Shown: positions 24,461 to 33,704 of the stretch, in pieces
Numbering within the stretch: position 1 is the stretch's first letter
How the letters are laid out: each line of letters begins with the position of its first letter
Source of the DNA: Bizionia sp.
GTDB lineage: Bacteria; Bacteroidota; Bacteroidia; Flavobacteriales; Flavobacteriaceae
Assembly: GCA_020631395.1 (NCBI GenBank)
Contig: JAHDHI010000031.1
Span: forward strand, 1-51,935
DNA: 51,935 bases
Reading direction: 5' to 3'
The notes under the pieces: generated by a model
What the model saw: the letters and a program-made list of their open reading frames with translations, nothing else
Told to the model about the DNA's origin: nothing
Databases searched by the model: none
Position numbers and translations under genes: made by a program

Positions 24461-26119
24461 TTAAGAGGTAGCATCCAGATTTGGGCAAGAATCATACATC
24501 TTCGTGATTGGTTCCAATCCAAATTCCTTCAATACCAGGTCGGTGGAACGTAAAGAACCATTGACCCACCCTTGCATATCGGACCAAGCTTCGTTGCAAC
24601 TATATATTTTTTCTCCTTTTACCAACGTTGTCATTCTTGCAATCACCTTCTTGTCGTCTGTATTTAACCCCCATTGATGGTATGCATAACCAAAGTTGTC
24701 TTCGCCATCCCAGTTGCGGTAACTCGTCATTACAGGAGTTGGCACGTGATGGGTGTTGAAGAGCTGTTTAAATTGCTTTACGGCTTCGTCCACGACAGCT
24801 TGTGAGGCGGCAAATAGTGTTTGCGGTGGTTTGCTATGGTCTTTCTGCAATTTGGAATCGAACAATGGACCAACGTTTTGCAAGCCTTGCCAGAATTTGG
24901 TGTTGTCGTAGTCGCAATATATGGTCAAGGCTGCTGGGTTGCTGTTGGATGGCCCATCGATGGGGTAGAATGGATAGACGGCGTTTATTGGCAAATCGGT
25001 AAACGATGGCCCAAAGTCAATGGCTGGCTGTCCAGTATCTCCATCTCTCCACCAAGGCCTATCGAAATATAGGTTGATCTTCATTAATCGCATATTGACT
25101 ATCGAGTGGATGTCTTCCCAAAGCTGTTTTGCATTTTTGTCTTGATTCATTACAGGGGAATCCTCAAAAACTTGTTGCATCGCATTGCTGGCAATGGCCA
25201 AAATGACTTTGTAGGCTTTGATCATTGTTTTCTTCCTATTGTCCGGATAGTTTATGCCATCTGGTTGTGTCGGGCTTACCTCCAATTCGTATTTGTCCTT
25301 TCCAGATTTGGAGATTCCGTTTAAATTAATGCCCAAATGTATTTCTCCTCCCATTTCCTTCACTTCTTTTTCAAGGGCTTTTATAAGTGTGCTGAAACCG
25401 TATTTGAAAGTATGGTAATGTGGGTTTTTAGGAAAGTCTTCCAATATTTGCCACGCTTCTCCTGCATTGGCGAGTGATAAAAATGGCCCTTGAAAACCTA
25501 CGGTGTCCACCATCATTTTAAGACATTCTTGGGAATACCCCATGTCTTTGAACAAACCTCCCAATTGCCATTGGTTGAGCGTCACACCATTCCATTTGAA
25601 TTTAAGGCGAAACTTCTGCCAAAATTCTGGAGTTGGATTTGCTGGAGCCTCATCGACACCATTGGCTTTCAGTATTCTATTGTAAATAACGTTTAAAATG
25701 GTTCCAGGACTTTGGTTTTGTTCGGCTGGAGCAAGATCGTAAAGTGCTCCCCAAATGGCATTGTTGTTGGCAGCGGCTTCATCGGCAGTAAAGCTATGGC
25801 CACGAACGAAGAAACGATTGGTCGTCATGGGGAAATCGACTATTTGATCACACAATTGCAATCCGTAGAACAAGGACATCAATTCCTTCATTTCGTAGGT
25901 GAAACGCATGCCTCCTTCTTCATCTCTAACGATACTAGTATCTTTCCCATTGTCGATTTTTATGAGGTCGGTATCCAAACGTCCCCCTGTTCTGTCCAAA
26001 CGATCCAGTATGGTTATCTTCAATTTTGGATCCTTTTTCAATAAACGCCAAGCTGAATATAGACCAGAGACTCCTGCTCCTACGATAATGACATCTGATG
26101 TTTTTGCTATGTTTTTCAT
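24461..26119 (-). CDS. Flavin monoamine / L-amino acid oxidase
   Basis: This 552-residue FAD enzyme would oxidise an amine or amino acid to an imine with release of H2O2. The FAD motif is VIIVGAGVSGLYSAWRL (about 10-26), followed by the acidic ILDRLDRTGGRLDT (37-50), the usual GGR signature. The GGMRF element stands near residue 70. The C-terminal FAD-contacting part reads 'KIYSCNEAWSDMQGWVNGSLRS'. No signal peptide is seen. It is similar in type to antibacterial L-amino acid oxidases, but substrate is unknown. It stands 5 kb from lodAB, so two different H2O2-forming oxidases share the region. Confidence 0.85.
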   Translation of the reverse strand: MKNIAKTSDVIIVGAGVSGLYSAWRLLKKDPKLKITILDRLDRTGGRLDTDLIKIDNGKDTSIVRDEEGGMRFTYEMKELMSLFYGLQLCDQIVDFPMTTNRFFVRGHSFTADEAAANNNAIWGALYDLAPAEQNQSPGTILNVIYNRILKANGVDEAPANPTPEFWQKFRLKFKWNGVTLNQWQLGGLFKDMGYSQECLKMMVDTVGFQGPFLSLANAGEAWQILEDFPKNPHYHTFKYGFSTLIKALEKEVKEMGGEIHLGINLNGISKSGKDKYELEVSPTQPDGINYPDNRKKTMIKAYKVILAIASNAMQQVFEDSPVMNQDKNAKQLWEDIHSIVNMRLMKINLYFDRPWWRDGDTGQPAIDFGPSFTDLPINAVYPFYPIDGPSNSNPAALTIYCDYDNTKFWQGLQNVGPLFDSKLQKDHSKPPQTLFAASQAVVDEAVKQFKQLFNTHHVPTPVMTSYRNWDGEDNFGYAYHQWGLNTDDKKVIARMTTLVKGEKIYSCNEAWSDMQGWVNGSLRSTDLVLKEFGLEPITKMYDSCPNLDATS

Positions 26120-26313
26120 TTGAGTCTGTTTTATGATATTTAATGGTTGAGTTACATTAATGAAATGAGCTCACAAGTTAATGGCATTGCGTTAAAAAAA
26201 AGTGAGTATAAATACGTGTTTTTGTCTAAATGAACTTTCTGTTTGCATAAAAGAGAAAAGACATTACGATTCAGTCAAGGAAAATGACAATTCGGTAATG
26301 CTCTTTTTTAAAA

Positions 26314-26327
26314 AATGGAATTCCATT
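26314..26327. promoter_or_regulatory. 14-bp perfect palindrome, candidate operator
   Basis: AATGGAATTCCATT reads the same on both strands and ends one base before a -7-like box (26329-26336). Its location suggests a dimeric regulator binding at the promoter of the histidine kinase operon. Confidence 0.4.
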
Positions 26328-26328
26328 G

Positions 26329-26336
26329 GATATTTG
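26329..26336 (+). promoter_or_regulatory. -7-like box GATATTTG
   Basis: Seven of eight bases fit TAnnTTTG, 24 bases before the ATG at 26361. This supports 26361 as the real start of the first gene. Confidence 0.4.
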
Positions 26337-26360
26337 CAGTATAATCAAAACAAAATCGAC

Positions 26361-26990
26361 ATGTACAAAATTGCACTCATTATCGCGTTTATGGTAACTT
26401 CCATGCTATTTGCGCAAAACAACTATGAAAAAGGAATGCAAAAAGCATTTGACTTATGGGAAGAACAAAAGATAGAGGATGCCGTGAATCTATTTGAACG
26501 CATAGCCAGTGCAGAACCAGACAATTGGTTACCTGCCTATTATGCTGCTGAAGTTCTTGTGTTGGACGGATTTACCATTTTAAAGGACAAAGAGAAACTC
26601 GAAGCTCAATTGAATCGCGCCCAGGGATTCATAGACGATGCAGCAGCCATTTCCAAGGACAATCCTGAGATCATGGTAATGCAAGCTTTGTTGCATACAG
26701 TTTATGTGGCGAGTGATGGTGCCACCTATGGAATGACACTTTCGGGCAAGATAGCAAACCTGTATGCCACAGCCAGAGGAATAAGTCCAAACAATCCAAG
26801 AGTGTTGTTGAACAAGGCGGAATGGGACATGGGAGCTGCAAGGTATTTTGGACAAGATACAGCACCATTTTGCAAGGATGTGGAAAAAGCTGTAGAACTT
26901 TTTGCTAACTTTAAACCTGAAACGAAATTTCATCCGAATTGGGGAAAGGAGCGTGCAGAAGAAGTATTGAAATCGTGTAAAGAAAACTAA
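26361..26990 (+). CDS. Secreted TPR protein, first gene of the kinase operon
   Basis: This 209-residue protein has a signal peptide (MYKIALIIAFMVTSMLFAQ) and TPR-like helices (about 20-60: YEKGMQKAFDLWEEQKIEDA). The frame extends upstream to 26202, but only the start at 26361 gives a signal peptide and follows the promoter. The stop is 1 base from the start of the histidine kinase gene, so they are co-translated. It may be the periplasmic sensor partner of the kinase; that is inferred from the operon only. Confidence 0.82.
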   Translation: MYKIALIIAFMVTSMLFAQNNYEKGMQKAFDLWEEQKIEDAVNLFERIASAEPDNWLPAYYAAEVLVLDGFTILKDKEKLEAQLNRAQGFIDDAAAISKDNPEIMVMQALLHTVYVASDGATYGMTLSGKIANLYATARGISPNNPRVLLNKAEWDMGAARYFGQDTAPFCKDVEKAVELFANFKPETKFHPNWGKERAEEVLKSCKEN

Positions 26991-26991
26991 G

Positions 26992-28341
26992 ATGTTGGAA
27001 TTTTTCAAAGACCTGGGAAAGGCGTTTACCATAGGAGTCATCATATTCTTGATAAGGGGGTTGATAATGTATTTGAATGGTTTCGAAATAGAAATGGATG
27101 AGAATTTCTATTTGGACTTTGCCTATAACCAAATGTATGCTGTCGTATTGTACATGGCCAATGCACACGTATTGTCCTATTTGTTGCGACGCTTCAAGAA
27201 TAGGATCTTTGAAATTAGAAATTTGTTGCTTGCAGCATCGGCATCGGTATTGATTTCCGTCGTAGCCATCTTCATAATGCGTCTTTTCATAAAGGTAATT
27301 ATATACGATATGCCCTTGGCGGAGTTCATTGGGGCTGAAAAACTGATGCATTATTGGTTCTCTTTGACCATCTCCATAACGGTAACAACAGCCTTCTATA
27401 TTTTTTATTACTATAGATCGAAACAAGAAAACAAGGTAAAGGAGCAAAAGGTCATTGCAGGAACGGCAAGTGCAAAATTCAATGCTCTGAAGAATCAATT
27501 GGATCCACATTTCCTCTTCAATAGTTTGAATGTATTGACCAGTTTGATTGAAGAACACCCAGAAAATGCACAAAGGTTCACCACTGGTCTATCAAAGGTA
27601 TATCGCTATGTCTTGGAGCAAAAAAACAAGGATTTGGTAACGGTAGATGAAGAGTTGCAATTTGCAAAGACCTATATGTCCTTGTTGAAAATGCGTTTTG
27701 AAGATAGCATTGTTTTCGAAATTCCTGAACAGTCCATGAACCCGGAAAGCAAAGTAGTGCCCCTGTCTTTGCAATTGCTTTTGGAGAATGCCGTGAAGCA
27801 CAACATAGTGACTTCGAACAAACCCTTGCACATTAGAATCTATGAGGACAATGGAATTTTGATCGTGGAAAACAATCTGCAAGCAAAACAAGTAATCAAG
27901 AAAAGTAGCGGTGTGGGTTTAAGCAACATTAGGCAACGCTATCAATTATTAACAAACAAACAAGTAAGCGTCAACGAAGATGGAACCCATTTCAAAGTGG
28001 CCGTTCCCATGCTTACAAAACAAATAAAAGTTATGAGACAACAACAAGAAGAAAAAGAATTTGATGACACATACATAAGAGCACGAAAACACGTAGAAGA
28101 ACTAAAGGGATTTTATTACAACCTCATATCCTATTGCTTGGTCATACCTTTTTTGATATTTATCAACTACAGGACTTATTGGGAATTCAAATGGTTTTGG
28201 TTCTCGGCAATAGGTTGGGGAGTGGGGCTTGCTTTCCACGCATACAAGGTATTTGTAAACGATGGCGTCTTGGGTAGAGATTGGGAGCGACGCAAGATCC
28301 AGAAGTTCATGGAGGAGGAAAAGGGCAAACCTTGGGATTGA
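26992..28341 (+). CDS. LytS-type sensor histidine kinase with C-terminal 2TM domain
   Basis: This 449-residue kinase has four N-terminal membrane helices (about 10-30, 48-62, 80-100 and 120-140), then the His_kinase domain of the LytS/YehU type. The phosphoacceptor is His173 in LDPHFLFNSLN, followed by an ATP site with LQLLLENAVKHNI and GVGLSNIRQRYQ. From about 355 a 2TM domain with two more helices follows (KGFYYNLISYC... and WFWFSAIGWGVGLAFHAYKV), ending FMEEEKGKPWD. It phosphorylates the LytTR regulator encoded two genes on. It starts 1 base after the TPR gene. Confidence 0.9.
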   Translation: MLEFFKDLGKAFTIGVIIFLIRGLIMYLNGFEIEMDENFYLDFAYNQMYAVVLYMANAHVLSYLLRRFKNRIFEIRNLLLAASASVLISVVAIFIMRLFIKVIIYDMPLAEFIGAEKLMHYWFSLTISITVTTAFYIFYYYRSKQENKVKEQKVIAGTASAKFNALKNQLDPHFLFNSLNVLTSLIEEHPENAQRFTTGLSKVYRYVLEQKNKDLVTVDEELQFAKTYMSLLKMRFEDSIVFEIPEQSMNPESKVVPLSLQLLLENAVKHNIVTSNKPLHIRIYEDNGILIVENNLQAKQVIKKSSGVGLSNIRQRYQLLTNKQVSVNEDGTHFKVAVPMLTKQIKVMRQQQEEKEFDDTYIRARKHVEELKGFYYNLISYCLVIPFLIFINYRTYWEFKWFWFSAIGWGVGLAFHAYKVFVNDGVLGRDWERRKIQKFMEEEKGKPWD

Positions 28342-28398
28342 CAAGAGATAATGAATCACACATATGGCAAGCCGTTCATAAACAAAAAAACAAGGAAA

Positions 28399-28746
28399 AT
28401 GAAAAAATACAACATAGAACCCTACGAGGACGAAGATTCGCAGAAATACTTCGAACGAGAAGAAGCTTATATGAGAGCTAAGAAAAAAGTGGAGAAGATA
28501 GTTGGCTTCTATTGGCATTTGGCTTCCTACATCATCGTAAATGCTTTTATCATCATAATGGTAGCCAGAAACTCAGGTGAAGACTTTTGGAGCTTTGGGA
28601 CCTTTGCCACTGCCTTTTTTTGGGGCATTGGCCTCGTTTTTCATGCTTTGGGTGTTTTTGGAAAAAGTCTAATTTTCAACAAACAATGGGAAGACCGTAA
28701 AATAGCGAAGTTCATGGAGGAGGAGGAAAGAAGACGATGGGAGTAG
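28399..28746 (+). CDS. Stand-alone 2TM domain protein
   Basis: This 115-residue protein (start at 28399, MKKYNIEPYEDED) is almost only a 2TM domain: KVEKIVGFYWHLASY, two helices, and a conserved end KIAKFMEEEERRRWE. It is clearly paralogous to the C-terminus of the kinase encoded just before it. The frame can also begin at 28351. It probably sits in the inner membrane and may bind the kinase or assemble with it. It is in one operon with the kinase and the response regulator. Confidence 0.82.
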   Translation: MKKYNIEPYEDEDSQKYFEREEAYMRAKKKVEKIVGFYWHLASYIIVNAFIIIMVARNSGEDFWSFGTFATAFFWGIGLVFHALGVFGKSLIFNKQWEDRKIAKFMEEEERRRWE

Positions 28747-28822
28747 GCTTGACAATTGTTTGCATTGAAATGGAACAAAAACAAGATCATAAACAATCAA
28801 ATACAACGAATAGAGAAAACTA

Positions 28823-29578
28823 ATGAGAGTAATAATAATAGAGGACGAAAAACCATCTGCCCGCCGTTTGCAAAGAATGTTGCAAGCTTTGGACATAAAA
28901 GCAGAAACCTTGTTGCATTCGGTAGAGGAATCCGTAGAATGGTTCAAAACGAATGAACATCCAGATCTGATTTTTTTGGACATTCAATTGAGCGATGGCC
29001 TGTCCTTTGAAATATTTGATGCCGTCGAGGTACAATCTGCCATAATATTCACTACCGCCTATGATGAATATGCCTTGCAAGCCTTTAAGTTGAATAGCAT
29101 AGATTACTTGTTGAAACCCATAGATGTAGACGATTTGGAAACGGCAGTTGCAAAGTTCAAGACGAGATTGCCAAAAAAACAGAATGTAACTCTGGATTTC
29201 AATGACATTAAAAAGCTATTGATCAATCCAATAGAGCGAGATTATAAAAAACGTTTTTCGGTAAAAGTGGGGCAGCATTTGAAACTGGTAAACATTGATG
29301 ACATCGAGTGTTTCTATAGTCAGAACAAAGGTACTTACCTTTTTACCAACGAGGGACGCAATTATTTGCTGGACATGTCTTTGGATCAATTGGAGCAGGA
29401 GTTGGAGCCACAGACGTTCTTTAGAATAAATAGAAAGTTTTTTGTCAACATCCAAGCCATCAAGGATATGATAAGCTATACCAATTCTCGATTGCAAATA
29501 AAGCTCAAGACCTATGGGGAACAAGAGGTAGTCGTTGCAAGAGAACGGGTCAAGGACTTTAAATCGTGGTTGGAGTAA
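28823..29578 (+). CDS. LytTR-family response regulator
   Basis: This 251-residue protein has a receiver domain (about 1-120) with MRVIIIEDEKPSARRL, phosphoacceptor Asp53 (LIFLDIQLSDG), the Thr in IIFTTAYDEYA and the Lys in YLLKPID. The C-terminal half (about 145-250) is a LytTR DNA-binding domain with FSVKVGQHLKLVNIDDIECF and FFRINRKFFVN. It is the natural partner of the LytS-type kinase in the same operon. Target genes are unknown. Confidence 0.92.
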   Translation: MRVIIIEDEKPSARRLQRMLQALDIKAETLLHSVEESVEWFKTNEHPDLIFLDIQLSDGLSFEIFDAVEVQSAIIFTTAYDEYALQAFKLNSIDYLLKPIDVDDLETAVAKFKTRLPKKQNVTLDFNDIKKLLINPIERDYKKRFSVKVGQHLKLVNIDDIECFYSQNKGTYLFTNEGRNYLLDMSLDQLEQELEPQTFFRINRKFFVNIQAIKDMISYTNSRLQIKLKTYGEQEVVVARERVKDFKSWLE

Positions 29579-29580
29579 AA

Positions 29581-29745
29581 AAAGGAGATTGTCTGAAAAC
29601 AGTTACAATTGCCGTTTAGGGACTTTAGACTATTCAAGGTAAATCATGATTGAAAAACTGTAGTGGCAGGTTTCAATTTGTTTTTGATGCCCTTTGGTCA
29701 AAAGTGTACAAAATTTACAAAATTATTTTCAAACAATCTCTTTTA
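29581..29745. repeat. Long-range 19-bp inverted repeat flanking 127 bases
   Basis: Bases 29581-29599 (AAAGGAGATTGTCTGAAAA) and 29727-29745 are inverse complements except for two G-T type mismatches. The element fills the intergenic gap between two convergent genes. It could be a miniature inverted-repeat element, or an RNA structure ending both genes. No target-site duplication was seen. Confidence 0.5.
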
Positions 29746-29752
29746 ACAATGT

Positions 29753-30889
29753 CTAGTAGATAATCAATAACTTGGACTTGCTTATCGTTTCGGTACTTAC
29801 TTTTACAATGAAAGTTCCACTGGGATTCGTTATGTTAAGATCACTGATCTTTATTTTTTTAAACATAATGTTGCCATATGCCGTACTTTCATTTGCTTCA
29901 TAGACCAAATTGCCCGAACTATCGAAGATGGAGATGTTGTAATCTCCAGGAGCTGGCAGTTTCCCTTTTACGAAAGTAATGTAATGTGCAGGGTTCGGGA
30001 ATACGTTGAATTTTATCTTTGGTCTTTTGTAATCGGAAATGTCGGATATCTTCCGAACGCTCCCATTGAAATATTGACTCACGTACAAGGCATCTTCGTT
30101 CTCGTCATAGATAATGCCTGCAGGATAGGTGTATGTGGCTTCTGTGAAATCTCCATCATCAGTGCCTATCGTGCTTCCGGAAAATATGGCCACATCGTCA
30201 ATTTTATTGGGCCTTACCGTGTATATTTTTTGCTCGCCGTAGTTTGTGGCCCACAAGAGTTTGTTGGCATAAGTGATAAAGGCCAAATAAGGGAAGACGG
30301 TGCCAGAATCTGGAATCGTGGCAATGTATTTTACCCCATTGTTTTTTAATCTATAGATTTTTCTATTCAAATAGTTACCTATGTATAACCTGCCTTGGTT
30401 GTCATAGGTTAGACCGACAGGGACATCCAATGGTTCTCCTGCAAATAGTTTGGTGATGGTGCCATCTTGCTCCAATTTGTTTATGCTGTGATCGGACACA
30501 TTGGTAAAGATCATGGCATCGCTATCATGGGACTTTATAATGTTGGAGGGAAAGCCGTCCGTTACATCAAAAGATTGCAACAAGGTACCATCGTGTGAGT
30601 ACTTGTGTATTTTTTGCGCTGAATATTCCACGATGAATAGATTTTCTTCAGAATCGAAAGCCAAACCGTTTGGGTTTGCGAAACCTGTGGCGAAAGTTGT
30701 TTGTGTTCCGTCCGGTGTTATCTTGTAGACGGAATTGCCCGCAAAATTGGATCCGTAGAGGTTACCTTCGGAATCCTGCACCATGGCATCGTCTATAATG
30801 ACATCTGGATTGCTGAAAAATGTTGAAACGGTTTGGGCTGTGCATAGACATGTCACCATCAAGGTGATTAAAATGAAGGTTTTTTTCAT
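29753..30889 (-). CDS. Secreted NHL/SMP-30-like beta-propeller with T9SS sorting domain
   Basis: This 378-residue protein has a signal peptide (MKKTFILITLMVTCLCTAQ). Residues about 25-290 are repeats with motifs such as 'GNLYGSNFAGNSVYKITPDG' and 'NPNGLAFDSEENLFIVEYS', typical of NHL/SMP-30 six-bladed propellers. The C-terminal 80 residues begin with FNVFPNPAHYITF and end FIVKVSTETISKSKLLIIY, a type A T9SS signal that is cut off after secretion. It is therefore a secreted or surface protein. The ligand or reaction, e.g. lactonase, is unknown. Confidence 0.87.
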   Translation of the reverse strand: MKKTFILITLMVTCLCTAQTVSTFFSNPDVIIDDAMVQDSEGNLYGSNFAGNSVYKITPDGTQTTFATGFANPNGLAFDSEENLFIVEYSAQKIHKYSHDGTLLQSFDVTDGFPSNIIKSHDSDAMIFTNVSDHSINKLEQDGTITKLFAGEPLDVPVGLTYDNQGRLYIGNYLNRKIYRLKNNGVKYIATIPDSGTVFPYLAFITYANKLLWATNYGEQKIYTVRPNKIDDVAIFSGSTIGTDDGDFTEATYTYPAGIIYDENEDALYVSQYFNGSVRKISDISDYKRPKIKFNVFPNPAHYITFVKGKLPAPGDYNISIFDSSGNLVYEANESTAYGNIMFKKIKISDLNITNPSGTFIVKVSTETISKSKLLIIY

Positions 30890-31130
30890 GGTTGTTAGTT
30901 TTAAAGTGAAATGTTTTTGGTTTGAACCAAAAAGGTACTTCCTTTAAAAAGAAGGGGCAAACAAGAATGAGTGAACGTGTAGAATGGTTGAGTGAAACCT
31001 TGTTTTGAATGAGTGAACGGGAATTAGTATGAAACAATGGCAACAAGAAGGAAGTTTTGATTGTATGAATTCCATCGATTTGAAGAATGTTGCATTACTT
31101 TATAATATGGGAGCAAGAGGAAAATCCAAG

Positions 31131-32300
31131 TTACTGTTCTTCAATTCTATTGTCATCAAAGCTGGAAGGTAGGAGCTTAGGGATGAATTTAATTACCAAC
31201 GGAAGCAGTATGGCGCCCCCTGGCAGTATGAAAATGGCCAGACTCGGTATGGATTTGAAAATATCCAACAATTGTTCTTGAACTTGTTTCTGTTCTTCAA
31301 CCGTTAACTCCCTTATGGTGGATTGGGAAATTAAAAACATCAATTCTTTGCTTTGGGACAATTCCTTTTGCAGGCGTTTGCTATTTCTCGAAATGAGCTT
31401 GCTTACCATCTTGCTGGAGTTGTCGTAAAAGGTCTTTACGATGTTTTTGGATCCGAGCAATACGATGTCCTTCTGGTGTTCTGTGAAAAAATTATGCATA
31501 ACGCTTATGGAGTTACCTACCTTGTCTTGCTCTATTTTCAAATCCGTGCCCAACTGTATGAGAAAATAACGTTCCTTGTCATCAATCGTTTTATCGCTCC
31601 AAGTGGACATGCAGGCCAAATCGAAAATGTATTGCTTGTCCAAATCCGTCTTCAAGAGAGCAATGGCCTCAAAGTATCCCAACTTAATTTCTTTCTGGTA
31701 ACGTAGCGATTGTTCGAAGAAGTTTATCAAACTGGAATCGTATTCGGTTTTGTTTAATTTGGCATTAAGCGTGTTCAAAACTATGGTTTCTATTATGGCT
31801 TCCTTTTGCTTTATGTCTATTTCCGAGACACTTCCAGTGGTCAAGAAATCCCTAAAAGCCAAGATGTCTATGAACAAAAGTGCATTTGTAATGAAGTAAT
31901 TGAAGCTCTTGTTGATTAGGTTGTCGTCTATTTGAATGCGTTTGTGCACAATGCTTTCCAACAATGCTTCATCTTCTTTTTTTCCCAATAAGTCAGACAG
32001 AAAAGAAGTCTTATATGCATTTACTTTTGAGTAAAAGGAAATGACATTGTCCAAAAAATTGTTTGGGTCTTGTGTTTCATTGTTGGAAATGTACAAGGCA
32101 ATCGTATGGTTGATTTTACAAATTTCCTCGGAGGAGAGATCTCCTTTCTCCATATAGTTGTTAACAACACCGGTATTGCTACCATATACGTAACCACACA
32201 ATCGCAATCCATTGTATAGTTCTATTATGGATGTGGAATGTTCTGAGGTTTGAAGGGCTTTAATCAGTTTTTTTATCCAACCGTTGGCTGATGGATTCAT
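31131..32300 (-). CDS. LETM1-like domain protein
   Basis: This 389-residue protein ends in a motif of LETM1-like proteins: 'LLDIFKSIPSLAIFILPGG' followed by AILLPLVIKFIPKLLPSSF (about 343-380). The hydrophobic stretch there is the family's membrane segment. The N-terminal 300 residues are helix-rich, with no other known domain. Related bacterial proteins are labelled LETM1-related biofilm-associated proteins. The start is the ATG at 32300. It is probably an inner membrane protein of unknown role. It is divergent from the DUF4331 cluster. Confidence 0.75.
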   Translation of the reverse strand: MNPSANGWIKKLIKALQTSEHSTSIIELYNGLRLCGYVYGSNTGVVNNYMEKGDLSSEEICKINHTIALYISNNETQDPNNFLDNVISFYSKVNAYKTSFLSDLLGKKEDEALLESIVHKRIQIDDNLINKSFNYFITNALLFIDILAFRDFLTTGSVSEIDIKQKEAIIETIVLNTLNAKLNKTEYDSSLINFFEQSLRYQKEIKLGYFEAIALLKTDLDKQYIFDLACMSTWSDKTIDDKERYFLIQLGTDLKIEQDKVGNSISVMHNFFTEHQKDIVLLGSKNIVKTFYDNSSKMVSKLISRNSKRLQKELSQSKELMFLISQSTIRELTVEEQKQVQEQLLDIFKSIPSLAIFILPGGAILLPLVIKFIPKLLPSSFDDNRIEEQ

Positions 32301-32449
32301 ATGGCTATTTCTTTTGCAGTATAAAGATAGCTTTTAAAGCTTAAATAACGAATATTTTTTCTTTAACATAATTTTAACAAAACCGACCTTTTCTTTTTTC
32401 CGTAGGTATGGGTGAGAATCAATTAATAATTAACAAAATCTCAACTATT

Positions 32450-33100
32450 ATGAAAAAAATGAAAATTTTATTAGGAACGTCAATCTTAGCTATTGCTGGT
32501 TTCTTTATGGTTGCAGCGGATCACATTGATGCCCCTGCTGTTCAAGGTGGTACAAGTGATATCACAGATTACTATGCGTTTCAGGCGCAAGACACGGATA
32601 ATGTCGTGTTTGTGGCTAACGTACAAGGACTGTTGAGTCCAACCGCAAGTGCTCAAGCTGCATTTGACGAAAATGTCTTGGTGGAATTCAATATTGACAC
32701 AAATGATGACAATGTTGAAGATTTGGTAATTCAAGCCATTCCAAGGGATGGGAAGATGTACTTTTTTGGGCCTGTTGCTCCAACACAAACGGGGTTGAAT
32801 AGTACAATTCAAACAGGAGCGACACAAACAGTCGTGGATATTACAGCTTACGGATCTTCTGCAAGTATTGCAACGAACTCCAATGGCATCAAGACATTTG
32901 CTGGACCAAGAGACGACCCGTTCTTTATGGATTTTGCTCGTTATGGTGAAATCATCGGCGGTACGGCAACAAGTTTCAACTCACCAGGAACAGATACCTT
33001 TGCAGGTACAAATGTAATGTCCATCGTGGTAGAAGTACCAAAATCGATGGTTGGTGGTTCTGGAACAATCAATACTTGGGTAGAGTCTAAGTCTAAATAA
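32450..33100 (+). CDS. DUF4331 protein, N-terminal type
   Basis: This 216-residue exported protein (start at 32450, MKKMKILLGTSILAIAGFFM, signal peptide) opens its mature part with ADHIDAPAVQGGTSDITDYY, the hallmark of DUF4331. This family's role is unknown. Normal DUF4331 proteins are near twice as long; the second half of the fold seems to be encoded by the next gene. The frame upstream to 32408 lacks signal sense. It opens a cluster with a second DUF4331 gene, a TPR protein and a TonB receptor. Confidence 0.83.
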   Translation: MKKMKILLGTSILAIAGFFMVAADHIDAPAVQGGTSDITDYYAFQAQDTDNVVFVANVQGLLSPTASAQAAFDENVLVEFNIDTNDDNVEDLVIQAIPRDGKMYFFGPVAPTQTGLNSTIQTGATQTVVDITAYGSSASIATNSNGIKTFAGPRDDPFFMDFARYGEIIGGTATSFNSPGTDTFAGTNVMSIVVEVPKSMVGGSGTINTWVESKSK

Positions 33101-33126
33101 TAATAATCAACACAAAACTTAAAATT

Positions 33127-33696
33127 ATGAAAAATATAAAGATATTAATGATGGCCATGCTAGTCTCAGCCATTTCATTCAATTGTTCAAATGATGATGA
33201 CAATACTGTGGTGGCACCCAATAGTGGACCGGATTTTTCTGGAACCTACGCACAAAACGATCAAATGGGTAGACCAGCCGTGAATACGGTATTTGTTTCA
33301 GCATCTTCAAAGAATACGTTCAATACGACAATTCCTTCTCAACAAAATACAGCTTTTCAAAGCATGTTCGAAACCAATTTGACGGCTTTGAGTCCAGCTT
33401 ATGCAAATCCTGGAGATGAAAATGCCTTGGGACAAGATGCAGCAACCTTTACAGGATTGTTGGCAACGGATGTTCTCAACCTATCCTTGGATGGTACTAC
33501 TTCTTTCTATGATGGAACCAATCTTTTGACTGGACGTGCTTTGGCAGACGACGTAATCACCGTGGAATTAATCTTGATATTCGGTGGAGAAACTGGTTTG
33601 ACGATGTCTGAAAACCCTGGTTTGTCCGATGACAACGTAAGTGCGAACGACAAGCCGTTCCTAAACTCATTCCCTTACCTAGCTTCGCCTTGGTAA
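33127..33696 (+). CDS. DUF4331 lipoprotein, C-terminal type
   Basis: This 189-residue lipoprotein (MKNIKILMMAMLVSAISFNC, lipid on Cys20) has an Asp-rich linker (SNDDDN) and then the DUF4331 C-terminal motif NDQMGRPAVNTVF. Its end reads GLSDDNVSANDKPFLNSFPY. It likely pairs with the preceding protein as the second part of a split DUF4331 unit at the outer or inner membrane. It starts 26 bases after that gene. A strong terminator follows. Confidence 0.83.
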   Translation: MKNIKILMMAMLVSAISFNCSNDDDNTVVAPNSGPDFSGTYAQNDQMGRPAVNTVFVSASSKNTFNTTIPSQQNTAFQSMFETNLTALSPAYANPGDENALGQDAATFTGLLATDVLNLSLDGTTSFYDGTNLLTGRALADDVITVELILIFGGETGLTMSENPGLSDDNVSANDKPFLNSFPYLASPW

Positions 33697-33704
33697 GATA
33701 AATT

